A program made the translations under genes and the position numbers. Positions 42,982-51,825 of a stretch of DNA of 51,825 bases are shown in pieces; the stretch's first letter is position 1, and each line of letters begins with the position of its first letter. Origin of the DNA: Rhodospirillales bacterium RIFCSPLOWO2_02_FULL_58_16 (GTDB taxonomy: Bacteria; Pseudomonadota; Alphaproteobacteria; Rhodospirillales; 2-02-FULL-58-16); the NCBI GenBank assembly GCA_001830425.1, contig MIAA01000037.1:45983-97807 (forward strand), read 5' to 3'. The notes under the pieces are model-generated. The model was not told where the DNA came from. It ran no database searches and was given only the letters and a program-made list of their open reading frames with translations.

Positions 42982-43001
42982 GATATTTTCTCCAAGACTA
43001 C

Positions 43002-43280
43002 CAGGGCCAAAACTCATTAAATTCATGAAATTCTGTGACATCAAAATGACTGAGGGACAAGGAGAATCGGCGAAGGCGGGCTTGAAGGCCCCCGGCGAGC
43101 CGATTTTCCGCCGTCCATTCGGCCATTCTGATGTCACCCTTCTCGGGCGCGGCAGAAAAGGCGACCGGACGTCTTCAAAGGCCTCAACCGTAGCAAATAC
43201 TACGCTTTTCGGCCTTCTCATAGCCGGGTCGCCTTTTCTGCTTCGCGCAGAATTCATGGATTTAATGAGTCTTGGCCCTG
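43002..43280. mobile_element. Element 2: TIR-bounded three-way-junction palindromic element
   Basis: Terminal inverted repeats 43002-43035 and 43248-43280 (33-34 bp, about 31 matches and one gap, outer end CAGGGCCAA). Arm A, 43035-43137: GTGACATCA/TGATGTCAC, inner AATCGGC/GCCGATT, apex GGGC...GCCC. Arm B, 43153-43240: CAGAAAAGGCGACC(C)GG over 16 bp, inner AAGGCC/GGCCTT, apex CGTAG-caaata-CTACG. Layout, arm sizes and the CGTAG-N6-CTACG apex are those of element 1 although the sequences differ. It fills most of the space between divergent panB and ggt. Frames through it look non-coding. Confidence 0.65.
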
Positions 43281-43354
43281 ATTACCGCTAATAACATATC
43301 CACTTCTGCGCCGTCACGGAGTACATTACGAAAAATTCACCCGGAGACGCTACT

Positions 43355-45118
43355 ATGAAGTACGCGGCGAAGACGATCATGGCCTTGGCCATGCCGGCTA
43401 TAATGGCCGGTTGCCAGACATCGTCTGAGAAAGCGGACGTAGTGAAAATAGAAGCTGAAGCCGTCAAACCGGCGGAGCCGGTTCGCGCCGCGCGGCAGAT
43501 GATTTCCACCGCCAATCCGCTGGCCACCGAGGCGGGCCTGAAAATGCTGCGCGAGGGCGGCTCCGCCGTTGACGCCGCCATCGCCGCCGGGATGGTACTG
43601 AATCTGGTGGAGCCTCAATCATCGGGGATCGGCGGCGGCGGGTTCATGATCCATTTCGCCGCCAAGTCCGGCGAGATCGCCTCCTACGACGGGCGCGAAA
43701 CGGCGCCGGCCTCGGCCACCCCCTATATGTTTCTCGACGGACAGGGCCGGCCGAGGAAATTCAACGATGTCGTCGCCGGCGGCCTTTCCGTCGGCGTGCC
43801 GGGGCTGCTGAGGATGCTGGAGACGGCCCACAAGGAACACGGCAAGCTACCCTGGAAGCAACTGTTTGAACCGGCGATCAAACTGGCCACGGAAGGCTTC
43901 ACGGTGTCCAAGCGCCTGAATGCGATGATTGACGGCACCGCGCACATCAAGGACTTCCCGGAAGCCGCCGCCTATTTCCTGACCAAAGACGGAAAAGCCA
44001 AGCCGGAGGGAAGCAAACTGGTCAACAAGCAGTTGGCCGAGACCTTCCGCCTGATTTCCACCGGCGGCGCCGACGCCTTCTATAACGGCGGCATCGCCGA
44101 TGACATCGTCGCCACCGTGCGTAAAGCCGGTAAAAATAACGGCAGCATGAAAACCGCCGACCTTGCTTCCTACAAGGCGATAAAACGCGACCCGACCTGT
44201 CTTTTCTACCGCGTGTGGATGGTTTGCGGCATGGGACCGCCGTCATCGGGAGGAATCGCCACCTTGCAGATTCTCGGCATCCTGCAAAAGTTTGACATGG
44301 CGGCGCTGAAACCCGAGGCGGGCGCTCCTGCCCTGCCGGCCGTCCATCTGATGATCGAGGCCGGGCGGCTGGCGTTCGCCGACCGCTCCACCTACATAGC
44401 CGATCCCGCCTTCATCCCGGTGCCTGTTTCCGGCATGCTCGATCCCGGATATCTTGACTCGCGGGCCGCCGAGATTTCAAAAACCAAAAGCATGGGCAAG
44501 GCAATGCCGGGAATGCCGGGCGCTTCTTCCGGGCTTCGCCCGGCGCCGGACGACTCCTCCGAGGGCGTATCAACTACCCACCTCAGCGTTGTCGACAGTG
44601 ACGGAAACGCCGTTTCATTGACCTCCAGCATCGAGGATATGTTCGGATCACGGCTGATGGTGCGCGGCTTTTTGCTCAACAACCAATTAACCGATTTCTC
44701 GTTCTCCCCGATTGAGGACGGCGTCCAAATCGCCAACCGGGCGGAGCCGGGCAAGCGTCCCCGCAGTTCCATGGCGCCGACTATGGTCTTTGACGGCGAC
44801 GGACGGGTGGTTATGGCCGTAGGCTCGCCCGGCGGCCCGCATATCATCAGCTATGTGGCCAAGACGCTGATCGCCGCGCTTGACTGGCGCCTGAACATCA
44901 GGCAAGCCGTCGATCTGCCCAACTTTACCAACCTTAACGGCGCCGTCGAACTGGAACAGGGAACCGCACTGGAAGCGATGAAAAAAGCTCTTACAGAAAT
45001 GGGACATGAAGTCCGAATTAATCCGCTGGTCAGCGGCCTGCACGCCGTCACCGCCTCCAGGGAAGGCCTCGCCGGAGCCGCTGATAAACGCCTTGAAGGC
45101 GCGGCGCAGGGCGATTGA
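43355..45118 (+). CDS. ggt: Gamma-glutamyltransferase (lipoprotein)
   Basis: N-terminal nucleophile hydrolase that removes glutamate from glutathione and other gamma-glutamyl compounds. The 587-aa precursor has a lipoprotein signal (MALAMPAIMAGC), so it is envelope-anchored. Family motifs: STANPLATEAGLKMLREGGSAVDA, SSGIGGGGFM, the GPPSSGG region, and the autocleavage/nucleophile Thr in STTHLSVVD (about residue 407), followed by MVRGFLLNNQLTDFS and GSPGGPHI. The stop overlaps the next start (TGATG). Confidence 0.95.
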   Translation: MKYAAKTIMALAMPAIMAGCQTSSEKADVVKIEAEAVKPAEPVRAARQMISTANPLATEAGLKMLREGGSAVDAAIAAGMVLNLVEPQSSGIGGGGFMIHFAAKSGEIASYDGRETAPASATPYMFLDGQGRPRKFNDVVAGGLSVGVPGLLRMLETAHKEHGKLPWKQLFEPAIKLATEGFTVSKRLNAMIDGTAHIKDFPEAAAYFLTKDGKAKPEGSKLVNKQLAETFRLISTGGADAFYNGGIADDIVATVRKAGKNNGSMKTADLASYKAIKRDPTCLFYRVWMVCGMGPPSSGGIATLQILGILQKFDMAALKPEAGAPALPAVHLMIEAGRLAFADRSTYIADPAFIPVPVSGMLDPGYLDSRAAEISKTKSMGKAMPGMPGASSGLRPAPDDSSEGVSTTHLSVVDSDGNAVSLTSSIEDMFGSRLMVRGFLLNNQLTDFSFSPIEDGVQIANRAEPGKRPRSSMAPTMVFDGDGRVVMAVGSPGGPHIISYVAKTLIAALDWRLNIRQAVDLPNFTNLNGAVELEQGTALEAMKKALTEMGHEVRINPLVSGLHAVTASREGLAGAADKRLEGAAQGD

Positions 45119-46317
45119 TGGCTTGCTCTTCATCCGATCTCCCCCGCATATTTCTGCTGCCGGGCCAGGAACGACGGATCGCCTCCGGCCACCCATGGGT
45201 TTATTCCAATGAAGTGCGGATGAACGATGAGGCCAAGGCGCTGGAGCCGGGAACCCCGGTCATACTTTGCCGGGCTGACGGCAAACCCCTGGGCGTCGGC
45301 GCTTTCAACCCGCGTTGCCTGATCTGCTTTCGGATGATGACCGACGACGCGAAGGTAACGGTGGACCGACCCTTCATCGCCGGACGATTAAAGCGGGCGC
45401 TTGATCTGCGCCGACGGCTGTTCCCGAAGCCTTACTATCGGCTGGTTCACGGCGAGGCCGACGGGCTGCCGGGGCTGGTGGTGGATCGCTTCGGCGATGC
45501 GTTCAGCGTTCAGACCTCCACCGCCGGCATGGAGCGGATGCTGGATGATGTGCCGGCCGCCATCGACGAGGTTTGCGCCGCCAAGGTTGTGGTAATTAAC
45601 AACAACGGCGCCTTCCGCAAGCTGGAAAGCCTGGACAGCTACGTCCGCGTCGCCAAGGGGACCGTCGAGGGGCCGGTTGAAGTCCACGAAGGGGGGGTGA
45701 TCTTCCTTGCCGATCTGCTCGAAGGGCAAAAAACGGGGTGGTTCTACGACCAACGTGACAACCACGCCTTCGTCGCCGGCTTGTGCCGGGACGTCCGCAT
45801 GCTGGATATCTTCTGTTACGGCGGCGGCTTCGCCGTTTCCGCCGCCGCCGCCGGCGCCCGCGAGGTAATTGCCGTGGACAGCTCGGCTGGCGCCATCGCC
45901 TTGGCCGAAAAGGCCGCCCGGCTGAACGGCGTTGACCATCGCTGCTCATTCGTACGCGCCGACGCCTTCACTGAACTGGAACGTCTGGCCGGGGCCGGCG
46001 AACGCTTCGGCGTGGTGAGCGCCGACCCGCCCGCCTTCGTCAAGTCCCGCAAAGACCTGAAGTCTGGCCTTAAAGGGTACCGGAAACTGGCGCGAATGGC
46101 GGCGGAACTGGTCGAACCGGGAGGGTTCCTGTTTATCGCCTCATGCTCTCATAACGTCGATGCCGAAACTTTCGCCAAAGAGATAGCGATAGGCATCGCC
46201 AGGGCCGAACGCTCGGGGCGCATTATCCGCTCCTCCGGGGCGGCGGCGGATCACCCCGTGCATCCCAATCTGCCCGAATCCGCCTACCTGAAGGCGCTGA
46301 CGCTGCAACTGGATTAG
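45118..46317 (+). CDS. RlmI-like 23S rRNA cytosine methyltransferase
   Basis: A 399-aa SAM enzyme with N-terminal PUA domain (PGQERRIASGHPWVYSNEV) and C-terminal Rossmann methyltransferase (DIFCYGGGFA, SADPPAFVKSRKDL, FIASCSHNVD). The SADPPAF motif and architecture match RlmI (m5C1962 of 23S rRNA). ATG 45118 shares one base with the ggt stop. Its end overlaps the convergent TVP38 gene by four bases. Confidence 0.88.
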   Translation: MACSSSDLPRIFLLPGQERRIASGHPWVYSNEVRMNDEAKALEPGTPVILCRADGKPLGVGAFNPRCLICFRMMTDDAKVTVDRPFIAGRLKRALDLRRRLFPKPYYRLVHGEADGLPGLVVDRFGDAFSVQTSTAGMERMLDDVPAAIDEVCAAKVVVINNNGAFRKLESLDSYVRVAKGTVEGPVEVHEGGVIFLADLLEGQKTGWFYDQRDNHAFVAGLCRDVRMLDIFCYGGGFAVSAAAAGAREVIAVDSSAGAIALAEKAARLNGVDHRCSFVRADAFTELERLAGAGERFGVVSADPPAFVKSRKDLKSGLKGYRKLARMAAELVEPGGFLFIASCSHNVDAETFAKEIAIGIARAERSGRIIRSSGAAADHPVHPNLPESAYLKALTLQLD

Positions 46318-47042
46318 GATTTGGTTTTGTATTTCCTGTAAGCGACGGGGGCCAGCGACAACGCCGCCAGACCGACCAGACCGGCGATGATTTCAGGCGT
46401 CATCACTCCGGCCAAGGAAAACTCCTCATTAGCGTCAAAGACGTCGCCGAGGCCGGCGCCGACAACGGCGTAGACGATAACGCCGGGAATAATGCCGATA
46501 AAGGTGCCGATCACAAAGGTGCGCAGGCGCACGCCGAGAAACGCCGGAGCGATATTGACCAGCCAGAACGGAAACAGCGGAATCAGCCGAAGAAACAGCA
46601 TGTAGCTCATCTCGTCTCGGCGGAACCCGGACGCCATTTTTTGCAGGACGGACTCGTCCAGCTTGCGCGCCAAGTCACGGGCGGAATATCTGACGACCAG
46701 AAACAGCGCCGTCGCCCCGATAGTCGCCCCGATCATCACCGAGACGGTTGCGACAACCGCTCCGAAGATAAAACCGCCGGCCAGGGTAATCACCGTTCCC
46801 GACGGCGGCAGGAAAACGACCGCGACGGCGTACCCGGCGATATAAGCGGCGATGGCCGACACATTATGGTTCTTGACCCAGCCGATAAGCAGGTCACGGT
46901 GCTCACGCAAGGCCTCGAAAGTCAGCAATTTGTGGAGACCCAAGGCGAAAAACAGCACGGCCCCCGCCGCCAAAACGACCACCGGCAGCAAGCGCCGCAA
47001 AGAGATCGTTTTTACCGTGGGCAGGGGGACTTTTTCCGACAC
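46314..47042 (-). CDS. TVP38/TMEM64 family membrane protein
   Basis: A 242-aa integral membrane protein with about six hydrophobic segments. The VTT/SNARE-associated (DedA-like) core is seen in FLPPSGTVITLAGGFIFG, then LRLIPLFPFWLVN and GIIPGVIVYAVVGAGLGD. Family members are thought to act in lipid scrambling or transport. It is transcribed toward rlmI and overlaps its end. The gap to rpmH (174 bases) carries the rpmH promoter. Confidence 0.85.
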   Translation of the reverse strand: MSEKVPLPTVKTISLRRLLPVVVLAAGAVLFFALGLHKLLTFEALREHRDLLIGWVKNHNVSAIAAYIAGYAVAVVFLPPSGTVITLAGGFIFGAVVATVSVMIGATIGATALFLVVRYSARDLARKLDESVLQKMASGFRRDEMSYMLFLRLIPLFPFWLVNIAPAFLGVRLRTFVIGTFIGIIPGVIVYAVVGAGLGDVFDANEEFSLAGVMTPEIIAGLVGLAALSLAPVAYRKYKTKS

Positions 47043-47156
47043 GGTTGTTTCTTTCCTTGCTGGTTAAAACGGCATAGTTCCAACAATGATCTTAAGATGT
47101 TCCTTTTGCCGCCGTAAGGTGAAAATCTCATTATGGCGTTAAAACACTTCGCGGCG

Positions 47157-47185
47157 TTGACTTCGCCGAGGCAAGACCGTATACA
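47157..47185 (+). promoter_or_regulatory. Promoter of the rpmH operon
   Basis: TTGACT (47157-47162), 17-base spacer, TATACA (47180-47185). The rpmH start codon follows 31 bases later, with TAGGAG at 47204-47209. It fits a strong housekeeping promoter. Confidence 0.8.
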
Positions 47186-47216
47186 GCGGACCTTGAATTT
47201 CCTTAGGAGTTAACCC

Positions 47217-47351
47217 GTGAAACGCACTTTTCAGCCGAGCAACTTCGTTCGCAAGCGCCGGCATGGTTTCCGCAGCCGTATGTCGACAGTCGGCGGCCGC
47301 AAAGTTCTGGCCGGCCGGCGGGCAAAGGGACGCAAGCGTCTTTCCGCCTGA
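47217..47351 (+). CDS. rpmH: Ribosomal protein bL34
   Basis: GTG-initiated 44-aa basic protein beginning [19 protein letters not shown] and ending GRKRLSA, the bL34 sequence. It is too short for many gene finders. It starts the rnpA-yidD-yidC-engB run; rnpA begins 7 bases after its stop. Confidence 0.97.
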   Translation: MKRTFQPSNFVRKRRHGFRSRMSTVGGRKVLAGRRAKGRKRLSA

Positions 47352-47358
47352 GTCGGCT

Positions 47359-47724
47359 GTGTCCTTCGTTGTCAAACGACTGAAGAACCGACCGGAATTC
47401 CTCCGCGTAGCCGGCGCCGGACGCAAATGGGTTACTCCCGGTCTGATCCTTCAGGCCAGGCGTCATGATCATGGCGAAGGAGAAAACGCCGAAGTATCTC
47501 CGGTTCGCGTCGGGTTGACGGTCAGCCGAAAGGTGGGCAACGCGGTAAAGCGCAATCGGGCGCGGCGCCGTCTGCGCGCCGCCGTCGAACAGGTTATTTC
47601 GGATCATGCCGAAAACGGGCATGATTTCGTGGTTATCGGACGAACCGCCACCTTAGATAGGCCGTTCGCCGCGCTGCTGAACGATTTAGAGACGGCTTTG
47701 AAGCGATTGAATGCCTATCGTTAA
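47359..47724 (+). CDS. rnpA: Ribonuclease P protein component
   Basis: GTG 47359 gives 121 aa, the usual size; the frame extends back to 47263 but overlaps rpmH. The protein binds RNase P RNA for tRNA 5' maturation. The signature KVGNAVKRNRARRRLRAA is present, with SFVVKRLKNRPEFLRV at the start and VGLTVSRK before the motif. Downstream is yidD. Confidence 0.95.
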   Translation: MSFVVKRLKNRPEFLRVAGAGRKWVTPGLILQARRHDHGEGENAEVSPVRVGLTVSRKVGNAVKRNRARRRLRAAVEQVISDHAENGHDFVVIGRTATLDRPFAALLNDLETALKRLNAYR

Positions 47725-47751
47725 GTTGGAGAGAACTGAGGCGGGGGTGGT

Positions 47752-47994
47752 ATGAAGGCGCTGAAAATATCTGTTTGGTGGCTGATCAGGGGATACCAGT
47801 TGCTGGTGTCGCCGGTGCTGCCGGGAAGCTGCCGTTATCATCCCACCTGTTCCCAATATGCCCTTGACGCCGTTGATCGTTTCGGCGGGTTGCGGGGGAG
47901 CCGGCTGGCGCTCAAGCGCATCGGGCGCTGCCATCCGTGGGGCGGTTCCGGCTTCGATCCGGTTCCAGAGCGTCCGGGCGGGCATGATTCATGA
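47752..47994 (+). CDS. yidD: Membrane protein insertion efficiency factor YidD
   Basis: An 80-aa protein with an amphipathic N-terminus and [17 protein letters not shown] plus [15 protein letters not shown], the YidD signature. It helps YidC in inserting membrane proteins. Its stop overlaps the yidC start (ATGA). Confidence 0.95.
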   Translation: MKALKISVWWLIRGYQLLVSPVLPGSCRYHPTCSQYALDAVDRFGGLRGSRLALKRIGRCHPWGGSGFDPVPERPGGHDS

Positions 47995-49730
47995 TTGATT
48001 ACCGCAATATTGTTCTGGCGATTGTTCTTTCCGTCGTGATCCTGTTCGGATTTGAAATCTATTACGGCGCCCGCCATGCGCCGGCGCCTGTCGAAACCGC
48101 GCCGCAAAGTGAACAGAAAGCGGAAGCGCCCGCCTCCAAAGCCCCGCAATCCTCCAAGGAGGACCAAGTGCCGCCGACTCCCGGCGTTGCTTCGCCGATC
48201 CGGGAGCCGGCAGTCGAAAAAAGCCGCGAGGCGCTGCTTGCCGCCGGTCAAAGAGTTTCCATCAAATCATCGCGGCTACATGGGTCAATCGCCCTCGCCG
48301 GCGCTAGAATTGATGACCTTACCCTTGCCGATTACCATGAGGACCTGGCCCCCTCCAGCCCCGAGATCGTTGTTCTTACTCCGCAAGGATCAAGCAAGGC
48401 CTACTACGCCCAGTTCGGTTGGGTCGCCGGGGCCGGCGTCGACGCGCCCGGCCCCGAAACCTTGTGGAAAGCCGACCGCGACGTTCTTACCGAGGATAGC
48501 CCGGTAACAATGAGCTGGGACAACGGCAAGGGCCTGCGTTTTTCCAGAACCTACGCCATTGACGCCGATTTTATGTTTACGGTGACCCAACGGGTGGAAA
48601 ATACGGGCGCCGAGTCCGTCGATTTATATCCGTTCGGCCTGATCTCCCGCCGCAGCACGCCCAAGGTGACCGGCTACATCATCCTGCATGAGGGCCTGCT
48701 CGGCGTCTTCAACGGCACTCTTGCCGAAGTTGACTACACCGAAATCAAGGATGCCGGCACCATCAAGCAGTCAACCGTCGGAGGGTGGATCGGAATCACC
48801 GACAAGTACTGGCTGGCGGCCCTGGTGCCTGACCAGAAGATTCCGGTGAACGCCCGCTTCTTCCACAGCCTGGACGGCGAGACTGATCTCTATCAGGTGG
48901 ACTATGTAGGCCCGCAAGCGACCGTCGCCCCCGGAGCGTCAGTCAAATCGGTTAATGGCCTGTTCGTCGGCGCCAAGGAAGCAAAGCTGCTTGACGCCTA
49001 CGAATCGCAAAAAGGGGTCTCCCGGTTTGATCTGGCCATCGACTTCGGCTGGTTGTACTTCCTGACAAAGCCCATCTTCTATGTCTTGGTTTTCATCAAT
49101 GAGCATGTCGGTAATTTCGGCGTCTCCATCCTGTTGTTGACGGTGGTAATCAAGCTTCTGTTTTTCCCGCTGGCCAACAAGTCTTATGTGGCGATGAGCA
49201 AGATGAAGAAGCTTCAGCCCGAGATGCTCAAACTGCGCGAGCGCTTCGGCGAGGACAAGACGCGGCTGAACCAGGAGATGATGGCCCTTTACAAGCGTGA
49301 GAAAGCGAACCCCGCCGCCGGCTGTCTTCCCATCCTCATCCAGATTCCGGTGTTTTTTGCGCTTTACAAGGTGCTGTTCGTCACCATCGAGATGCGCCAT
49401 GCTCCTTTCTTCGGCTGGATAAAAGATTTGTCGGCGCCCGATCCGACGACGATATTCAATCTTTTCGGTCTGCTGCCGTTCACTCCGCCCGATTTCCTGA
49501 TGATCGGCGTGTGGCCGCTGATCATGGGAATAACCATGTTTTTACAGCAGAGGCTGAACCCTCAGCCGGCGGACCAGATACAGGCCAAGATATTCATGTT
49601 TCTTCCCATCATGTTTACCTTCCTGCTGGCCCCCTTCCCGGCCGGACTGGTGATCTACTGGGCGTGGAACAACACCCTCTCTATCGCCCAGCAGTGGATC
49701 ATCATGAGGCGCATGGGAGTTAAGGCTTAA
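47991..49730 (+). CDS. yidC: Membrane insertase YidC
   Basis: 579-aa insertase for inner-membrane proteins. N-terminal transmembrane helix ([19 protein letters not shown]), a Pro/Ala/Lys-rich linker, a large periplasmic beta domain (about 85-340), then the conserved five-helix core with [40 protein letters not shown] and the final [10 protein letters not shown]. The length is typical of alphaproteobacteria. Confidence 0.97.
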   Translation: MIDYRNIVLAIVLSVVILFGFEIYYGARHAPAPVETAPQSEQKAEAPASKAPQSSKEDQVPPTPGVASPIREPAVEKSREALLAAGQRVSIKSSRLHGSIALAGARIDDLTLADYHEDLAPSSPEIVVLTPQGSSKAYYAQFGWVAGAGVDAPGPETLWKADRDVLTEDSPVTMSWDNGKGLRFSRTYAIDADFMFTVTQRVENTGAESVDLYPFGLISRRSTPKVTGYIILHEGLLGVFNGTLAEVDYTEIKDAGTIKQSTVGGWIGITDKYWLAALVPDQKIPVNARFFHSLDGETDLYQVDYVGPQATVAPGASVKSVNGLFVGAKEAKLLDAYESQKGVSRFDLAIDFGWLYFLTKPIFYVLVFINEHVGNFGVSILLLTVVIKLLFFPLANKSYVAMSKMKKLQPEMLKLRERFGEDKTRLNQEMMALYKREKANPAAGCLPILIQIPVFFALYKVLFVTIEMRHAPFFGWIKDLSAPDPTTIFNLFGLLPFTPPDFLMIGVWPLIMGITMFLQQRLNPQPADQIQAKIFMFLPIMFTFLLAPFPAGLVIYWAWNNTLSIAQQWIIMRRMGVKA

Positions 49731-49741
49731 AACGGATTGCA

Positions 49742-50380
49742 ATGGCCCCTAAGGAACAAGATGCCGAGGAAATCGGCCGGCGGCTATTCGCCCAAGATTG
49801 CGTGTTCATTCTCGGCGCCGCCGCCCTTGCCCAGGTTCCCGAGACCGCTTTATCCGAGATCGCCTTCGCCGGCCGCTCCAATGTCGGCAAGTCCTCGCTG
49901 ATCAACGCCCTGACCGGACAAAAGACGCTGGCCCGCATCTCCAATACGCCGGGACGCACCCAGCAGATCAACTTTTTCACCCTGGGCGGACGGCTGATGC
50001 TGGCCGACCTTCCCGGCTACGGCTACGCAAAAGCGCCCAAGGATATCGTCAAGCGCTGGACGCGGCTGGTGAACTCCTATCTCAAGGGGCGTCAGGCCCT
50101 GCGCCGCACCTGCATGTTGATCGACGCCCGTCACGGCATCAAAGACACGGATCGCCCGGTCATGACCATGCTCGACAAGGCGGCGCAGCCCTATCAGGTG
50201 GTGCTGACCAAGTGCGACAAGATTTCAGCGGGCAGGCTTGAAAGCCTTATTGGTGAAGTCGCCAAGGAGCTGGCAACCCACGGGGCGGCCAACCCCGAAG
50301 TCATCGCCACCAGCGCCATAAAAGGAATCGGCATCCCCTATCTTCGATCAACCCTGGCGGCGTTGGCCTCTCCCGCCTAA
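49742..50380 (+). CDS. engB: Ribosome-assembly GTPase EngB/YsxC
   Basis: 212-aa TRAFAC GTPase for 50S assembly. G1 [11 protein letters not shown]2 region [13 protein letters not shown]3 [12 protein letters not shown]4 TKCDK and G5 SAIKG are all present. It follows yidC by 11 bases, the usual alphaproteobacterial order. Confidence 0.95.
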   Translation: MAPKEQDAEEIGRRLFAQDCVFILGAAALAQVPETALSEIAFAGRSNVGKSSLINALTGQKTLARISNTPGRTQQINFFTLGGRLMLADLPGYGYAKAPKDIVKRWTRLVNSYLKGRQALRRTCMLIDARHGIKDTDRPVMTMLDKAAQPYQVVLTKCDKISAGRLESLIGEVAKELATHGAANPEVIATSAIKGIGIPYLRSTLAALASPA

Positions 50381-50421
50381 AGTTAGTGCAAAATCAGCTT
50401 CAAGGGCTTAGATTTCCGGGC

Positions 50422-51330
50422 ATGAACACACAAACTAAAAAAACCAGGCAGGAATGGCTGGATCAGGCGAAAACCTTATCCGAGGCCCTGCCCTATATGC
50501 GGCGTCACGCCGGCAAGACCATCGTCATCAAGTACGGCGGCAGCGCCATGGGCGATGACGGGCTGGCGCGGCTGTTCGCTCGTGATGTGGTGCTGATGAA
50601 GCATGTCGGCATCAACCCCGTGGTGGTGCATGGCGGCGGCCCTCAAATCGGCAGTATGCTGGAAAAGCTGAAGATCAAGAGCGAGTTTATCGACGGCCTG
50701 CGCGTCACCGACAAGGAAACGGTGGATGTCGTCGAAATGGTGCTTTCCGGGGCCATCAACAAAAAGATCGTCTCGGCCATCAACGAAGCGGGCGGTTTCG
50801 CCGTCGGCCTTTCGGGCAAGGACGGCAACCTGATCCAGGCCCGCAAGCTGCGGCGGACCAAGCGCGACCCCGATTCCAACATCGAGAAGGTGCTGGACCT
50901 GGGTCTGGTCGGCGAACCCGAGGAAGTCACCCCTCATATCCTTCACTTGTTCGAAAAATCGGACGTTATCCCGGTAATCGCCCCCATCGGCAGCAGTCTC
51001 AACGGAGAGACGCTGAACATCAATGCCGATACGGTGGCGGGAGCCGTCGCTTCCGCCTTATCGGCGAAACGTCTGTTGATGCTGACCGATGTGGAGGGGG
51101 TGCTCGACGCCGACGGCGCCCTGATCAACGAACTGACCATATCGCAGATCAAAAAACGGATTAAGGACGGGTCAATCCGGGGCGGGATGATTCCAAAGAC
51201 CGAAACCTGCATCGCCGCCATCGAGGGAGGAGTCGAGGGCGCCGTCATCATCGATGGCCGGGTTCCCCATGCCATCCTTCTGGAACTGTTCACCGAACAC
51301 GGCGCCGGAACCCTCATCCGCCCGGATTAG
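50422..51330 (+). CDS. argB: Acetylglutamate kinase
   Basis: Phosphorylates N-acetylglutamate in arginine synthesis. ATG 50422 gives 302 aa with the customary MNTQ... beginning; GTG 50386 would add 12 residues. Motifs: [23 protein letters not shown], the DGLRVTD loop, [12 protein letters not shown] and [10 protein letters not shown]. It is the last gene in the window. Confidence 0.95.
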   Translation: MNTQTKKTRQEWLDQAKTLSEALPYMRRHAGKTIVIKYGGSAMGDDGLARLFARDVVLMKHVGINPVVVHGGGPQIGSMLEKLKIKSEFIDGLRVTDKETVDVVEMVLSGAINKKIVSAINEAGGFAVGLSGKDGNLIQARKLRRTKRDPDSNIEKVLDLGLVGEPEEVTPHILHLFEKSDVIPVIAPIGSSLNGETLNINADTVAGAVASALSAKRLLMLTDVEGVLDADGALINELTISQIKKRIKDGSIRGGMIPKTETCIAAIEGGVEGAVIIDGRVPHAILLELFTEHGAGTLIRPD

Positions 51331-51357
51331 GGCTTATTATGCCGGCGGCCATTAATA

Positions 51358-51419
51358 TTGACCCATGGCAACCCCGGCGCTTTCCCCTCCTTACCAAGGA
51401 GGGGTCAGGGGAGGTTACT
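51358..51419. repeat. R1a repeat, copy 4
   Basis: Nearly the same as 10370-10430: CCCGGCGCTTTCCCCTCC, the palindrome CCTTaccAAGG and tail TCAGGGGAGGTTAC. It lies 27 bases after argB. The 495-base tail of the window (51331-51825) contains this repeat, R2 and R1b, and no gene that I can support. Confidence 0.75.
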
Positions 51420-51473
51420 GCAAATACCCCTAACGCCCGGCGCGTTGACCGGAATAAGCACTGTTTTTTTAAC

Positions 51474-51577
51474 CACAGAGGCTCAGAGACACAGAGGAGG
51501 TATAGAGAAAAAAGAAAAAGCAGGAAGAAAACTTCGCTTGATCTTCTCTGCGCCTCTGTGCCTCTGTGCCTCTGTGT
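51474..51577. repeat. R2 inverted repeat, copy 2
   Basis: The left arm CACAGAGGCTCAGAGACACA is identical to that at 10482. The right side has three CCTCTGTG-type units where copy 1 has fewer. The core is A-rich. Same relationship to R1 as at 10.4 kb. Confidence 0.7.
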
Positions 51578-51610
51578 CAAAACACACAGGCTGATAATTC
51601 CATCTTCGAT

Positions 51611-51662
51611 ACCCCCTCTTAACTCCCCCTTGAAGCAAGGGGGAGGATTCTTCCTTAAGGGA
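51611..51662. repeat. R1b repeat, copy 4
   Basis: The hairpin CTCCCCCTTgaagcAAGGGGGAG is the same as in copy 2. Here R2 lies between R1a and R1b, whereas at 10.4 kb R1a and R1b adjoin and R2 follows. Confidence 0.65.
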
Positions 51663-51825
51663 ATCCTGACCCCGCCGACAACGAGTCATCGTCAATAGCC
51701 GTTGGCATTGCCCTCTTTATTACCCTTACTAAAAGGTAATTAGTCGACCGTTAATAAGCCGGGTTGAGTGCTGATTGAGGCATTATTACGACCCATATGG
51801 CGGCGATGATTCGGCGCAAAAGTTC

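Noticed and set aside
42982..43257. Extended N-terminus of PanB (about 92 extra codons)
   Set aside because: The extension reads through element 2, lacks ribosome sites and has no family similarity; TTG 42981 has a proper GGAG and gives normal length.

Overview
The window looks like a chromosomal piece of an alphaproteobacterium, probably a Rhodospirillales relative. This rests on its GC-rich third codon positions, the trxB-LysR pair, a Rhodospirillum-type encapsulated-ferritin protein, the panB-panC pair and an rpmH-rnpA-yidD-yidC-engB-argB block. No rRNA, tRNA, CRISPR array, transposase or prophage was found. The assignment is by protein resemblance only.

Layout. 1-4.4 kb: tail of a Lys/Ala-rich protein, a SPOR lipoprotein, a DUF454 membrane protein, an Lrp regulator, thioredoxin reductase with a LysR regulator, a possible small RNA with a strong terminator, and a stand-alone EncFtn ferritin. 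4.5-10.3 kb: three paralogous glycosyltransferase-like proteins, two of them a recent tandem duplication, behind an unusual acyltransferase/alpha-beta hydrolase fusion. 10.6-20.5 kb: one giant gene (3284 aa) for a surface or secreted adhesin with Ala-rich repeats, a polyproline stretch, cadherin-like repeats, a nidogen-like domain, three LamG-like domains and a calcium-binding C-terminus. 20.6-28.1 kb: a CobB/CbiA-type amidotransferase, a DRE-TIM aldolase, aspartate aminotransferase, two nucleotidyltransferase/HEPN modules and a divergent EF-G-like GTPase. 28.06-28.83 kb: a gene-free stretch with two DnaA-box matches in AT-rich DNA followed by hairpin-rich GC-rich DNA. 28.8-34 kb: htpG with two small genes, a MazE-like protein, a BrnT/BrnA module with a readable operator, and two tandem methyltransferases. 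34-40 kb: a DUF6134, thermostable-hemolysin-family, AMP-ligase and SDR operon that looks biosynthetic, then MlaC-like, PNPOx-like and radical SAM genes. 40-47 kb: another MntA/HepT module, an aspartic protease, panBC, gamma-glutamyltransferase, an RlmI-like methyltransferase and a TVP38 membrane protein. 47.2-51.3 kb: the rpmH to argB block.

The most unexpected structure is a pair of about 275-bp elements (37534-37805 and 43002-43280). Each is bounded by 27-34 bp imperfect terminal inverted repeats and encloses two long stem-loops, giving a three-way-junction shape. Their primary sequences differ almost completely, yet arm order, arm lengths and an apical CGTAG-N6-CTACG hairpin are shared. 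A separate family of short palindromic repeats is scattered at four intergenic sites.

Functional threads: envelope and surface biogenesis (SPOR protein, glycosyltransferases, acyltransferase fusion, giant adhesin, MlaC-like protein, YidC/YidD), redox and iron handling (TrxB, EncFtn, GGT), cofactor and amino-acid synthesis (PanB/C, ArgB, AspC, CobB-like) and four toxin-antitoxin-type modules.
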